From an uncultured Treponema sp. (lineage in GTDB: Bacteria > Spirochaetota > Spirochaetia > Treponematales > Treponemataceae), in NCBI GenBank assembly GCA_946615905.1, contig CAMOIE010000004.1, positions 1 to 64,000 of the forward strand: 64,000 nucleotides of DNA, written 5' to 3'. The translations under genes and the position numbers were made by a program. How positions within the stretch are numbered: the stretch's first letter is position 1; every line of letters starts with the position of its first letter. Below, piece by piece: positions 39,685 through 48,634 of the stretch. The notes beneath the pieces were generated by a model. The model was not told where the DNA came from. It worked only from the letters and a program-made list of their open reading frames with translations, and did not search any database.

Positions 39685-41190
39685 TTATTTTTTACTTTCC
39701 GTTTTCTTTTCGTTCGCAGAAACTTCGTCCTGAAGCTCTTTCAAAGTTTTTGTGCTTTTCAAAAGCTTCTGGAATTCATCGCTGTTCTTTCTGATGATTG
39801 AAAGAGCCTCATTAAGCTGGATGTCGTAGTCCAAATCGTAAATCGGGGCGACCTTTGTGCGGTTCACCTGATTGCGAATCAACTTGCGGAAAGAACGCTC
39901 GTCAACGGCCTTGTATTTTTTGCTCAAAGTCTTTGCATAGGCAGAGATGTCTTTTTCACTCATTTTCGGATGAGCCTCAACATATTTGCCGATTTCGTCA
40001 GCCTTGAGGAAAGTCTCGTACTCTTTTTCAGCCTCTTCTGTAAGCTCCGGGAAAAGAACTTCCTTGTCCGGCGGAATTCCGATTTTGTCGATGTTGCAGT
40101 CGCTCGGAGAATAATAGCGGGCCATCGTGATTTTGATTCCGTCGGTCGCCGACATCGGGAAGACTTTCTGGACAGAGCCTTTTCCATAAGTCCTCTGACC
40201 GACAAGGTATGCCAGGTGATTGTCCTTCAATGCCCCGGAAAGAATCTCAGAGGCTGAGGCGGAGCCTTTGTTAATCAGGACGACAATCGGCTTGCCTTTC
40301 GGGAAGGTAGTTTTTCTCGGAGAAGCCGTGTACATTGAATTCTCATAGGCAAGACGGCTTTTAGTGGAGACAATCGGCCCATTGTCAATAAATTTGTCAG
40401 CGACCTCCACCGCGGAAGTGATGAGTCCGCCCGGATTGTTGCGCAAGTCTATAATCAGGCCTGTGTAATTATTTTTCTCAAATTCATCGAGAGCCTGCTG
40501 AACACGTTCCGGCAGCTGGGGGGTGAATTCAATCAGCCTTACATATCCGATTGTGCCAATCATCGCGTGTTTTTCGCAGGGCACTTCGATTAAGGCGCGG
40601 GTCAAAGTCACCGGGAATTCCATGGACTTTCCACGACGGATTACCAAGTCAACTTTCTCACCGACTTTTCCACGGAGCTTGCTCAAAACTTCTTCCATAG
40701 TGATTGTGGAAGTGTCAGTTCCGTCAACAGAAATAATCAAGTCTCCGGCCTGGATGCCAGCACGGAATCCGGGGGTGTCCTCAATCGGAGAGGCGACCTC
40801 GACATAAGCAGGCTTGTCGTCAGTTGACTCATAAGGCTTTGAAATTGAAAGTCCGACTCCGCCGAAGGCTCCTTCCGTCGTGTCGCTCAAAGACCTGAAA
40901 GACGAAGTGTCCAGATAGAGGGTATAGGGGTCTCCGACAGACTCAAGCATTCCCTTGATTGCCCCCTTGTAAAGAACCTCAGGGTCAACCTCGTCTACGT
41001 AATTGCGGGCCATAAAATCCAGAACAGACCCCATCATCTCCATGTAGCGGCGGTTTTCGGCTGTAGAGCTTGTAGATGTTGAAGACTGGGCAAAACACTG
41101 GGAAGCAAAAATAGAAAGGATGAATACAGATAAAACAACTCTTACTTTATGGGCAAAGCTCGTTTTGAGCGAATTTTCAATTTGTTCCAT
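39685..41190 (-). CDS. ctp: C-terminal processing peptidase, S41 family
   Basis: Periplasmic PDZ protease. 501 aa: N-terminal membrane anchor or signal (VRVVLSVFILSIFASQCFA), substrate-entry region MLESVGDPYTLYL, PDZ (GVGLSISKP...GDLIISVDG, about 100-190), and catalytic core with LRNNPGGLITSAVEVA, catalytic Ser in INKGSASASEILSG near 312 and Lys in GQRTYGKGSVQ near 337. A Lys/Glu-rich C-terminal tail follows. First in a four-gene operon with rsmE. The ATG has no SD and lies six bases after a -10 box. Divergent from the minD-like gene. Confidence 0.94.
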   Translation of the reverse strand: MEQIENSLKTSFAHKVRVVLSVFILSIFASQCFAQSSTSTSSTAENRRYMEMMGSVLDFMARNYVDEVDPEVLYKGAIKGMLESVGDPYTLYLDTSSFRSLSDTTEGAFGGVGLSISKPYESTDDKPAYVEVASPIEDTPGFRAGIQAGDLIISVDGTDTSTITMEEVLSKLRGKVGEKVDLVIRRGKSMEFPVTLTRALIEVPCEKHAMIGTIGYVRLIEFTPQLPERVQQALDEFEKNNYTGLIIDLRNNPGGLITSAVEVADKFIDNGPIVSTKSRLAYENSMYTASPRKTTFPKGKPIVVLINKGSASASEILSGALKDNHLAYLVGQRTYGKGSVQKVFPMSATDGIKITMARYYSPSDCNIDKIGIPPDKEVLFPELTEEAEKEYETFLKADEIGKYVEAHPKMSEKDISAYAKTLSKKYKAVDERSFRKLIRNQVNRTKVAPIYDLDYDIQLNEALSIIRKNSDEFQKLLKSTKTLKELQDEVSANEKKTESKK

Positions 41191-41196
41191 ATAAAT

Positions 41197-41224
41197 ATTT
41201 TACTTTCCAGAATAAAAAAGTCAA
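41197..41224 (-). promoter_or_regulatory. leaderless promoter of the ctp operon
   Basis: Minus strand TTGACT (41219-41224), 16 bp, TAAAAT (41197-41202), six bases, ATG 41190. Confidence 0.7.
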
Positions 41225-41277
41225 TCTTTAAGGGGCTTTCAAAATTCCAGCAACTACTGTTATTTTACCCTTAAATG

Positions 41278-41286
41278 TGATATATT
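41278..41286 (+). promoter_or_regulatory. leaderless extended -10 promoter of the minD-like gene
   Basis: TGA-TATATT is an extended -10 (TATATT 41281-41286), six bases before ATG 41293. No good -35 is seen, which an extended -10 can tolerate. Confidence 0.6.
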
Positions 41287-41292
41287 ACGAAT

Positions 41293-42417
41293 ATGCAAAT
41301 AATTCCAGTTGCCAGCGGAAAAGGCGGAGTTGGAAAAAGCCTCCTTTCTGCAAATTTAGCAATCGCCCTCGGACAAGCGGGCAAAAAAGTCATTCTTGCC
41401 GACCTAGACCTAGGAGCGTCAAATCTTCACTTGGTCATAGGACAAACACAGGCTCGTGCCAGCTTGGGAACATTTTTGACTGGTGGAACAGAATTTGAAG
41501 ACATCATTACACCAACAGACTACGCAAATGTCTCTTTTATTCCCGGGGATGCTGAAATTCCCGGTCTGACAGCCTTAAAGACTGCACAAAAAAGTGCCCT
41601 AATCAAAAACTTCAAGAAACTTGACTGCGACTACCTGATTATCGACTTGGGAGCCGGAACCCACCTTACGATTCTGGACCTCTTTCTTCTTTCCCCACAG
41701 GGAATCGTTATCACAGCCCCGACTGTTACCGCGACCCTCAACGGATATCTTTTTTTGAAGAACGCCGTATTCCGTATGCTGAATGCGACTTTCAAAAAAG
41801 GCTCAAAGGCCGCAAATTACATGGCAAAACTCCGCAAGGATCCATCCGCCATGCAAAGAATTTATATTCCAAAACTTATTGAAAGCATCCGCATGATTGA
41901 CTTGGACAGTGCCAGCAAAATTGCCGAACGTCTACGCGAATTCCGCCCCCGCCTGATTATGAACATGATTGACGAGCCGAAGGACGCTGACAAAGCCTTG
42001 AGAATCAAACGGTCTTGTCAGCAGTATCTTGGAGTGAACATCGAGTCACTTGGCATTATTTACAAGGACAGCTTGCAGGACCGGGCACTTGCCTCACGAC
42101 TGCCAGTCACAGTCTATAAGCCAAATGCAGTGATTTCCCAAGCCATCTACCGAATTGCAGAAAAAATCATCCAAAGCGAAACCCTTTCATTCAGTGGCGG
42201 AAGCGACACATTCGACATCGCGAACGAAGAGGCAACAGACGATTTTTCAGCAAAACTTTCCTATTTGGAAGATTTGATTGGAACGGGAGCTTTGAGCATG
42301 GGTGAGCTGACAGAAACAATCAAAAGTCAGGCTTACGAGCTTGAAGAACTCCGAAAGGAAAATCTTCTTTTAAAATCAAAATTGGTTAAAGCCGCGAATC
42401 AAGGCTTTAAAATTTGA
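41293..42417 (+). CDS. MinD/ParA-type ATPase
   Basis: 374 aa P-loop ATPase with the deviant Walker A GKGGVGKSLLSANLAIALGQ near residue 10, ADLDLGASNLHLVIG, and switch II YLIIDLGAGTH. Similar to MinD/FlhG/Mrp-like proteins that position cell structures. A C-terminal extension of about 90 residues ends in a coiled coil (ELEELRKENLLLKSKLVKAA) instead of the MinD amphipathic membrane helix, so it may act through a protein partner. Start at the ATG six bases from the -10; no SD. Followed by lgt 11 bp downstream. Confidence 0.88.
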   Translation: MQIIPVASGKGGVGKSLLSANLAIALGQAGKKVILADLDLGASNLHLVIGQTQARASLGTFLTGGTEFEDIITPTDYANVSFIPGDAEIPGLTALKTAQKSALIKNFKKLDCDYLIIDLGAGTHLTILDLFLLSPQGIVITAPTVTATLNGYLFLKNAVFRMLNATFKKGSKAANYMAKLRKDPSAMQRIYIPKLIESIRMIDLDSASKIAERLREFRPRLIMNMIDEPKDADKALRIKRSCQQYLGVNIESLGIIYKDSLQDRALASRLPVTVYKPNAVISQAIYRIAEKIIQSETLSFSGGSDTFDIANEEATDDFSAKLSYLEDLIGTGALSMGELTETIKSQAYELEELRKENLLLKSKLVKAANQGFKI

Positions 42418-42428
42418 GGAATTGAAAA

Positions 42429-43421
42429 ATGTTTTTGTATTTAAATTATCCGTCATGGATTCACCCGGAAATTTTCCCCGGACTTCCTCTTTTGGGCTTA
42501 ATCCGCTGGTACGGACTTATGTATATTTTTGCCTTCGGAACGGCATTTTTGGTTTTGAAAAAGCTGCTTAAAGAAGGCGCATTGGATTCTCCGACCTACA
42601 AAGCGACAGAAGACGACATTTTCTCCTTTATTGGGACTGGAATCGTATTTTTACTGATTGGTGCCCGAGTTTTTTCAGCTTTTGTTTATGACACCTCTGG
42701 AATTTATCGCGCAAAACCTTGGTTGATTTTCTGGCCTTTCAGTTCCGATGGAAGATTTACGGGGCTTGCCGGAATGTCTTACCACGGGGGCTTTATCGGC
42801 GGACTCCTCGGAATGATTTTCTGGTGCTGGCGCCACAAACAGCCTTTCTTCAAATGGGCGGACGCAATGTGTACGGCGATTCCGCTAGGCTACACTTTTG
42901 GCCGACTGGGAAATTTTTTGAACGGAGAGCTTTACGGCAGAATCACTACAGCCCCATGGGGAATAGTTTTCCCCGGAGCTGAAAGATTTTCTTCTTCTAT
43001 TGAATGGGTTCAGAATTTTGCGGCAAAATGCGGTATGCAGATTTCCACAGGTTTGGTAAATTTGCCACGTCATCCCAGTCAGCTTTACGAGGCTTTTTTG
43101 GAAGGAATTGTTCTCTTTACGATTATTTGGCTTCTCCACAAAAAAAAGACTTTTGACGGATTCTCTGGTGCCATTTACACGATGGGTTACGGATTTTTCA
43201 GATTCATAATCGAATATTTCCGCGAACCTGACGCAGACATCGGCTACAGAATCGCGGCGGACTCTTCCGCCCCCTTGTACACGAACACATCGCTTTTGAA
43301 TATCTCAACCGGTCAGATTCTGTGCTTTTTGATGATTTTAGGCGGAGTCTGCGTATTTGTTGGAAGCCGTTACTGGTACAACAAAAAATACAAAAATCTT
43401 GAGAATGGAAAAAACGCTTAA
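42429..43421 (+). CDS. lgt: prolipoprotein diacylglyceryl transferase
   Basis: First enzyme of lipoprotein maturation: moves diacylglycerol onto the lipobox Cys. 330 aa, seven membrane helices; IRWYGLMYIFAFGTAF, GMSYHGGFIGGLLG (catalytic-region His) and the Lgt signature GRLGNFLNGELYGRITTAPWG near 158, then HPSQLYEAFLEG and FRFIIEYFREPD. It would act on the DctP and OppA precursors encoded here. GAGG precedes the ATG. Convergent with the zinc-ribbon gene, 3 bp between stops. Confidence 0.96.
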   Translation: MFLYLNYPSWIHPEIFPGLPLLGLIRWYGLMYIFAFGTAFLVLKKLLKEGALDSPTYKATEDDIFSFIGTGIVFLLIGARVFSAFVYDTSGIYRAKPWLIFWPFSSDGRFTGLAGMSYHGGFIGGLLGMIFWCWRHKQPFFKWADAMCTAIPLGYTFGRLGNFLNGELYGRITTAPWGIVFPGAERFSSSIEWVQNFAAKCGMQISTGLVNLPRHPSQLYEAFLEGIVLFTIIWLLHKKKTFDGFSGAIYTMGYGFFRFIIEYFREPDADIGYRIAADSSAPLYTNTSLLNISTGQILCFLMILGGVCVFVGSRYWYNKKYKNLENGKNA

Positions 43422-43424
43422 AAA

Positions 43425-43712
43425 TCAGTTGAAAAGTGAGTTGAAAGCGTTTCTTGCTTCCTGAATTTTAGATGCGGCGGAATTTTCTGCCGCATTTTTA
43501 AATTCTGCCCGTGCGGAAAAATAATCGCAGAAATTCGCCCTCTCTTTGTCCGTCACAATCTCATCGACGGACTCATGACAGTCATAATGGCTGCCTGGCG
43601 CGTAGAATTTGCAGTTTTTGCAAGAATGTAAGTCAGCTCCGCAAGTTGGGCAAGTTGAAGTCCGGTAGATTCCGGCAGACAGATCAATGTTTTTTCCGCA
43701 TTTCCAGCACAT
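43425..43712 (-). CDS. small zinc-ribbon protein
   Basis: 95 aa with a CWKCGK...CPTCGADLHSCKNCKFY zinc-binding region and two further Cys (YDCHE, NFCDYF), enough ligands for two zinc sites, then a charged helical tail. Cytoplasmic; function unknown. It follows murI directly, its ATG one base after the murI stop, so it is co-transcribed with tkt and murI. Confidence 0.8.
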   Translation of the reverse strand: MCWKCGKNIDLSAGIYRTSTCPTCGADLHSCKNCKFYAPGSHYDCHESVDEIVTDKERANFCDYFSARAEFKNAAENSAASKIQEARNAFNSLFN

Positions 43713-43713
43713 T

Positions 43714-44541
43714 TTACGCCTCCAAAAAACCGCCGTAAGGAATTCTCACGTTTTTGCAAAGTGACTCGTATTCTGATTGCTGAATTTTTGAAGGTCTCGC
43801 GGTGACAAAGAAAGTCATGTCGGCCGGAAGATTTTCAATTTCTCCTTCCTGACCATTTTGAATTGAATTTTCTTCAACTTTCAAAGCCTGCTTTACAACT
43901 CCGTCCCGACTGTCAATCACTTTGACGGAAGGGCCGGCCGCCTTTTCAACTTCTTTCGCTATGTGGGTAAAATGTGTGCAGCCTAAAATTATCGTGTCAC
44001 AGGCATTTTTCGCAAAAAAATCCACCGCAGGCCGGGCAGCCGCGATTCTCTCTTCTTCAGATGAGTCAAAATAGCGGCTTTCGATAAATGAAACCAAATC
44101 CGGGTCGCCACGGCTGAAAACCTGACAGTCAGAGGCAAAATCTTCAATCAATCTTTTACAATACGGATGATTTACAGTCGCATTTGTCGCCAAAAGGCCG
44201 ATTTTTTTATTTTTCGTGACTTTTGCGGCAAGTTTTATCGCGGGGACAGTTCCCACAATCGGAAGATTCGGAAAAAGTTCCCGCAATTTCGGCAGTGCCG
44301 TCACAGAAATAGTATTGCAAGCTACGACAATCGCCTTTGGCGCCCATTTTTTTTGAATCAGGCTTACGGCTTCGGAGGCACAACGGGTCACTTCTTCTGG
44401 AGATTTTTCCCCATATGGAAAGTGAAGTGTGTCACCGAGGTAAAGGCATGATTTTTGAGGGCATTTTTCCTTGAGCGCAAGCATGTAGGGAATTCCCCCA
44501 GTGCCTGAGTCAAGGAAAGCAAAGTCGATTCCGCCTGACAT
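43714..44541 (-). CDS. murI: glutamate racemase
   Basis: Makes D-glutamate for peptidoglycan. 275 aa: N-terminal FLDSGTGGIPYMLAL (Asp-Ser catalytic region), GDTLHFPYGEKS, first catalytic Cys in VVACNTIS near 75 and second in ILGCTHFTH near 183. Complete. Its ATG is 2 bp after the tkt stop, placing it in the tkt-murI-zinc-ribbon operon. Confidence 0.94.
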   Translation of the reverse strand: MSGGIDFAFLDSGTGGIPYMLALKEKCPQKSCLYLGDTLHFPYGEKSPEEVTRCASEAVSLIQKKWAPKAIVVACNTISVTALPKLRELFPNLPIVGTVPAIKLAAKVTKNKKIGLLATNATVNHPYCKRLIEDFASDCQVFSRGDPDLVSFIESRYFDSSEEERIAAARPAVDFFAKNACDTIILGCTHFTHIAKEVEKAAGPSVKVIDSRDGVVKQALKVEENSIQNGQEGEIENLPADMTFFVTARPSKIQQSEYESLCKNVRIPYGGFLEA

Positions 44542-44543
44542 CT

Positions 44544-46511
44544 TTATTTTTCGTCAATCAGAGCCGCGAGTTTTTCCGCAGTGAATCCAAGGCTTTCGGC
44601 AACTTTCTTAGCCGGCCCGGACTCGCCAAAGCGGTCGATTGTAAAGCAGTCAGCACGGCTTGTGGCAATTTCTTCCCAGCCCTGACGTACTCCGGCTTCC
44701 GCAACGATTACGCGTTTTGCCCCGCCAAGAATCTCACTTTTGAAAGAGTCAGCCTGATTTTCAAAAAGATTTTTGTCCATCATTGAGACAACGCGGACTT
44801 TCTTTCCTGACACTTTTGCAGCGTCTAGAGCCATCGCAACCTCAGAACCCGTCGCAACAACTGTGACATCTGGATTCGCCTCGTTTTTAACGATATAGGC
44901 ACCTTTTTTGATGTTCTCACGCCAGTTTTTGTCGTCTTTTGCGTACACCGGAACATTCTGCCTTGTCAGTGCAAAGAGAACCGGGTGGTCTTTTGCGGCC
45001 ATCGCCATGTGCCAAGCCTCGACAGTTTCCTCAGCATCGCCTGGGCGGAGAACCTGAAGGTTTGGAATAGCACGCAAGGCTGCCAAATGCTCGATCGGCT
45101 GGTGGGTCGGGCCGTCCTCGCCAACGAAGATTGAATCGTGGGTTAAGTCGTAAATCACAGGTGCGCCCATAATAGCGGCCAAACGGATTGAAGGTCTCAT
45201 ATAGTCAGAGAAGACAAGGTATGTCGCGACATAGGGGCGGATTCCGCCGTGAAGGCTCATTCCAGCGGCAACAGAGGCCATTCCGAATTCACGGATTCCA
45301 AACTCAATTGAACGTCCCTTGCGGTTTTCGGGCGTATAAGTTCCGCCGTCACACTTCATGCCGGACTTGTTGGAGCCTTTAAGGTCAGCAGAACCGCCGA
45401 CCAAGTATGAGTAGCGCAAGCCCATCGCAGAAATCATGTCACCGGAGGCTGTGCGGGTTGCAACAGATTTTCCGACCTCATAAACAGGATCGTCAGAACT
45501 TCCATCAGAAGTCAGCTCATAAGAGGCTTTCCACTGCTTTGCAAGCTCCGGATTCTCTTTTGCCCATGCTTCAAATTCAGAGTTCCAGTCGGCCTCGCGT
45601 TTTGCAAAGTCAGCTTTTTTGCCCTCAAAGAATTTGTAGGCCTCTTCATCAACCTGGAAGAATTTCTCAGGGTCAAGGCCAAGATTTTTCTTTGTCTGGG
45701 CTACATCGGCTTCTCCAAGCGGCTCTCCGTGGACTTTGGCGGTTCCCTGAGCCGGGGCGAATTTACCGATTGTGGACTTGAGCATGATCAAAGTCGGTTT
45801 GTTTTCTTCTTTTTTGGCCTCTTCAACGAGTTTCACGAGATTCTGGACATCGTACATGTCGCCTTTCAAAACCTGCCAGCCGTAGGCCTCGTAGCGTTTG
45901 CCGATGTCCTCGGTGAATGTGATGTCAGTAGAGCCGTCAATTGAAATTTTATTCTGGTCGTAGAATACGATGAGTTTGCCAAGCTGCAAGTGTCCTGCCA
46001 AAGATGAAGCTTCAGAAGAAACACCCTCTTCCAGACAGCCCTCACCGACCAAAGCATAAGTATAGTGGTCTACGATTTTGTGGGCGGGAGTGTTGTATTT
46101 TGCGGCAAGGTGACTTTCAGCCAGAGCCATTCCGACAGCAAGGGCGATTCCCTGACCAAGGGGGCCGGAAGTGTTCTCAACGCCGTCAGTCCAACCGTAT
46201 TCCGGGTGACCGGGACATTTAGAGCCTACCTGACGGAAATTCTTTATGTCCTCAAGGGAGACTTTGTAACCTGCAAGATGGAGGATTGAGTAAAGGAGCA
46301 TGGAGCCGTGCCCTGCGGAAAGGACGAAGCGGTCGCGGTCAGCCCATTTTGAATTGGCCGGATTGTGTTTTAAGATTTCGCCGTAAAGAGTTGCTGCAAG
46401 TTCTGCGCAACCAAGCGGGAGTCCGGGATGACCGGAATTTGCTTTTTGGATGGCGTCAATTGAAAGGCTTCTGATTGACTTGGCGACAGCGGCAATTGCT
46501 TTTTCGTTCAT
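44544..46511 (-). CDS. tkt: transketolase
   Basis: TPP enzyme of the non-oxidative pentose phosphate pathway. 655 aa, full length: ANSGHPGLPLGCAELAATLY, SAGHGSMLLYSILHLAGY, GPLGQGIALAVGMALAE, the TPP motif VGEGCLEEGVSSEASSLAG, and FVGEDGPTHQPIEHLAALRAIP with MTHD-like catalytic residues. Start MNEKAIAAVAKS with GGAGC 7 nt upstream; a longer frame lacks an SD. Lies 72 bp after the unknown 483-aa gene; probably its own promoter in that gap. Confidence 0.96.
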   Translation of the reverse strand: MNEKAIAAVAKSIRSLSIDAIQKANSGHPGLPLGCAELAATLYGEILKHNPANSKWADRDRFVLSAGHGSMLLYSILHLAGYKVSLEDIKNFRQVGSKCPGHPEYGWTDGVENTSGPLGQGIALAVGMALAESHLAAKYNTPAHKIVDHYTYALVGEGCLEEGVSSEASSLAGHLQLGKLIVFYDQNKISIDGSTDITFTEDIGKRYEAYGWQVLKGDMYDVQNLVKLVEEAKKEENKPTLIMLKSTIGKFAPAQGTAKVHGEPLGEADVAQTKKNLGLDPEKFFQVDEEAYKFFEGKKADFAKREADWNSEFEAWAKENPELAKQWKASYELTSDGSSDDPVYEVGKSVATRTASGDMISAMGLRYSYLVGGSADLKGSNKSGMKCDGGTYTPENRKGRSIEFGIREFGMASVAAGMSLHGGIRPYVATYLVFSDYMRPSIRLAAIMGAPVIYDLTHDSIFVGEDGPTHQPIEHLAALRAIPNLQVLRPGDAEETVEAWHMAMAAKDHPVLFALTRQNVPVYAKDDKNWRENIKKGAYIVKNEANPDVTVVATGSEVAMALDAAKVSGKKVRVVSMMDKNLFENQADSFKSEILGGAKRVIVAEAGVRQGWEEIATSRADCFTIDRFGESGPAKKVAESLGFTAEKLAALIDEK

Positions 46512-46583
46512 AAAATGCTCCTTCCATTTTGCGTGCATTCCTTCAGCGGAAGGGGTGAATTGAACGAAATTAAGTTTCCAAGA

Positions 46584-48035
46584 TCAGATGACTTTGAACT
46601 GCTTTTCTCTGAAAGCTTCGACGGCCCAGACAAGCTGCATTCTGATGTCCTCAAAGTTGTTTTCCATTCCTTCGAGGGAAACTTGAATCGCGTCGGTGTC
46701 CTCGCCTTCACAATGGGCTGAATCCGAAAGCATCTCAAGAATTCTTGAGATGTGGGTATAGAGCTGTGAAAGCGTCACGAGTTCCTGCTGCGGAAACTGC
46801 TCCATATCATCACCGGCCAGGTCTACATCGTAAACCAGAGAGCCGACCGCTGAGTAAAGCTCCAAAGCCCTGTGCCTCAGCGAACCGATGGAAAAATCCG
46901 CAAAATAGTTGTAATGTTTTCTAAGTATATCATTGCGGTGCATTATTTGCAACGCAAATACTTGTCTCTCCTCAGGGGTGACATCCATGGACTTTGGCAG
47001 AAGGGTCTTCATCACGGAAGAGACATCGAGTTTTTGCTTGAAAAGCTGGTCTTTTATGCAGCAGTCGATTACATATTCTGGAAGTGCGAAAATCGGGATT
47101 CCACAGTCAGACCCATTGCCGTAGTCATTTTTATTCCATTCGCCGACGGCGGGAACGTCCTGACCGCGATACCAAAGTCGGGTTTCAACTCCGAAATATT
47201 CCAAGCCGACTTTTTTTGAGGAATCGATGAATTCGTGAATCGACGAGCAGTTCTCAACGCAAAGGGTATTTGAGAATTCATAAAAAACGTTGGCAAGCTG
47301 CTCCTCAATGCATGAACAAGGCCCCATCCGATTAAAAGAAAGCAAAAGTGACTTTTCAAGCTCCTCCTTCCATTTTTGCCGGAAAAAATCTCCCGAACTC
47401 ATTTCGAGCCGGTTCTTTTTGCGGCTGACAATCGGGAAAATCTCGACAATTCCCTTGTCCCAGTCCCGGACGCGGCAAAGGATTCTGTCGCCGTAGTGAA
47501 AGTCGAAGTCATGGAAGATTCTTTCCATAGATTTGCCGGTCAGGGAAACCTGCGGGGGCAGTTCAAAATCTGTTTCCGCAAGGCGAAGACCGTTATTGAC
47601 AGGATCGGCGGCGATGTACTGGGAGGCGTATTCAGTGCCGTAGAAGATAAAAAGGTCTTCCGCACCGATTGCTGTCGTGTGGAAAATCTTGTCCTCCAAA
47701 ATATGGCCGTTGTATTCAAAATTGATTGCACATGAGAGGATTTCGCTGTCGACAAAGGGCATACAGCGGTCGCCGGGGACTAACACGCCCTGACGGACTT
47801 CTTCTTCGGTCGGGAGAAATGAGAAAAACTTTCCGGTAAAGGCTCCTGCATGAGTCAGATAGAAATTTTTTTCCAAGGGAAAAACCCGCATGTCCATGTC
47901 GAGGAATTCAGTGACTTCTTCTACGCTTGCCCGGATTTTGAAATTTGCCAACAATTTCACCACGTCCTTGGCCGTAAATGGCGAAGGGTATGTACGGAGA
48001 AATTGCGTCATAATCTCTTGAAGCGAGCGTCCCAT
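46584..48035 (-). CDS. large hypothetical protein, about 483 aa
   Basis: Soluble mixed alpha/beta protein without signal peptide or membrane helix. The N-terminal 80 residues (LQEIMTQFLRTYPSPFTAKDVVKLLANFKIRASVEEV) look like a small helical, possibly winged-helix domain. The middle (YGDRILCRVRDWDKGIVEIFPIVSRKK) is beta-rich and could be an OB- or S1-like fold. I do not recognise the family. Start ambiguous: MGRSLQEI (48035) fits a -10 box six bases upstream, while MNMGRSL (48041) has AGGAG 13 nt away. Monocistronic, upstream of tkt. Confidence 0.65.
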   Translation of the reverse strand: MGRSLQEIMTQFLRTYPSPFTAKDVVKLLANFKIRASVEEVTEFLDMDMRVFPLEKNFYLTHAGAFTGKFFSFLPTEEEVRQGVLVPGDRCMPFVDSEILSCAINFEYNGHILEDKIFHTTAIGAEDLFIFYGTEYASQYIAADPVNNGLRLAETDFELPPQVSLTGKSMERIFHDFDFHYGDRILCRVRDWDKGIVEIFPIVSRKKNRLEMSSGDFFRQKWKEELEKSLLLSFNRMGPCSCIEEQLANVFYEFSNTLCVENCSSIHEFIDSSKKVGLEYFGVETRLWYRGQDVPAVGEWNKNDYGNGSDCGIPIFALPEYVIDCCIKDQLFKQKLDVSSVMKTLLPKSMDVTPEERQVFALQIMHRNDILRKHYNYFADFSIGSLRHRALELYSAVGSLVYDVDLAGDDMEQFPQQELVTLSQLYTHISRILEMLSDSAHCEGEDTDAIQVSLEGMENNFEDIRMQLVWAVEAFREKQFKVI

Positions 48036-48041
48036 GTTCAT

Positions 48042-48071
48042 AAAATAATAAATTCTCCTGCGAATCGTCAA
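48042..48071 (-). promoter_or_regulatory. possible leaderless promoter of the 483-aa gene
   Basis: Minus strand TTGACG (48066-48071), 18 bp, TATTTT (48042-48047), six bases, ATG 48035. A competing reading uses ATG 48041 with a distant AGGAG. Confidence 0.4.
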
Positions 48072-48175
48072 TTTTCAGTTTAACAGAAGAAGCATTAACT
48101 ACGCTTTAATTTTCTCTCATTTTTACCCAGATTTCAATTTTAGAACGAAAAATTCCTAAAAAAAATCTATTTCTA

Positions 48176-48204
48176 TTGACCTTTTTTACCGAAGTTGGTA
48201 GATT
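48176..48204 (+). promoter_or_regulatory. promoter of the 72-nt RNA, copy B
   Basis: TTGACC (48176-48181), 17 bp, TAGATT (48199-48204). The predicted start is the first A of AAGACAAAGG at 48211, exactly as in copy A. Confidence 0.8.
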
Positions 48205-48210
48205 TTATTT

Positions 48211-48282
48211 AAGACAAAGGCGTCTACTTAGCGCAATAATTGTGTCCAAAACACAAGTTGCCCTGAGTAGACGCCTTTTTTT
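48211..48282 (+). ncRNA. 72-nt structured RNA upstream of gdhA (copy B)
   Basis: Starts AAGACAAAGG. GGCGUCUACUUAG (48219-48231) pairs with CUGAGUAGACGCC (48263-48275), then seven U. The inner core UAGCGCAA...AAGUUGCCCU matches copy A at 30189-30260; the apical stem GUGU/ACAC and several outer pairs differ but stay paired. Between it and gdhA (48729) lie repeats and a separate -10 box, so here it may be a free small RNA as well as a distal leader. Confidence 0.75.
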
Positions 48283-48289
48283 GTGCGCC

Positions 48290-48388
48290 AGATAGGGAGC
48301 GACGGCGCGGGCTTTGCCCAAGCCGGAAAATCGCGAATAAACGAGCGATTTTAGCGAGTCTCGGTCTTGCCCCTGCAAGACCGCAAAA
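48290..48388 (+). repeat. structured 98-99-bp intergenic repeat, copy 1
   Basis: From AGATAGGGAGCGACGG to GACCGCAAAA, matching the minus strand of 62914-63011 at roughly 80% by eye. Three hairpins are conserved in position. Arms differ as pairs: AAATCGC/GCGATTT here against AAATTGC/GCAATTT there, and GGTCTTGC/GCAAGACC against GGCCCTGC/GCAGGACC. Confidence 0.8.
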
Positions 48389-48609
48389 GCGGCGACACTG
48401 GCTTTGCCCAAGCGCTAGGTAGCGAACGGCGGCGGAAGCCGCAAAATTGCGTGAGACGCAATTTTAGTGAGTCTCGCCAAAATCTGCGATTTTGGCGCGG
48501 TTGCGCTAGTGCGCTAGGCAATGGAAGCCCGGAGTTGCCGGGAAAACTTTCCCGGCAATGAGCGTTAGCGAAGGCTGGAACTGCCGACCCGCTTTGCGGG
48601 GAGCGCCCA
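48389..48609 (+). repeat. further hairpin repeat modules before gdhA
   Basis: 48389-48508 holds more inverted repeats (GCAAAATTGCG...CGCAATTTTAG, CCAAAATCTGCGATTTTGG). 48509-48609 has the TGACCCG-family plan: CAATGGAAG, the stem TTGCCGGGAAA/TTTCCCGGCAA, GAGCGTTAGCGAAGG, CTGGAACTGCCGACCCG and a closing GAGCGCCCA. No gene is seen. Confidence 0.6.
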
Positions 48610-48634
48610 AAAATTTATATTATTTTGGATTAAG

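Noticed and set aside
43425-43712. Zinc-ribbon gene as an out-of-frame artefact of murI or lgt
   Set aside because: Rejected as an artefact: paired Cys motifs, adjacency to the murI stop and no overlap with lgt make it a credible gene, so it was kept.
48290-48609. A tRNA-like or rRNA fragment in the GC-rich block before gdhA
   Set aside because: The hairpins do not form a cloverleaf and no rRNA signature was recognised; dispersed repeats explain the block.
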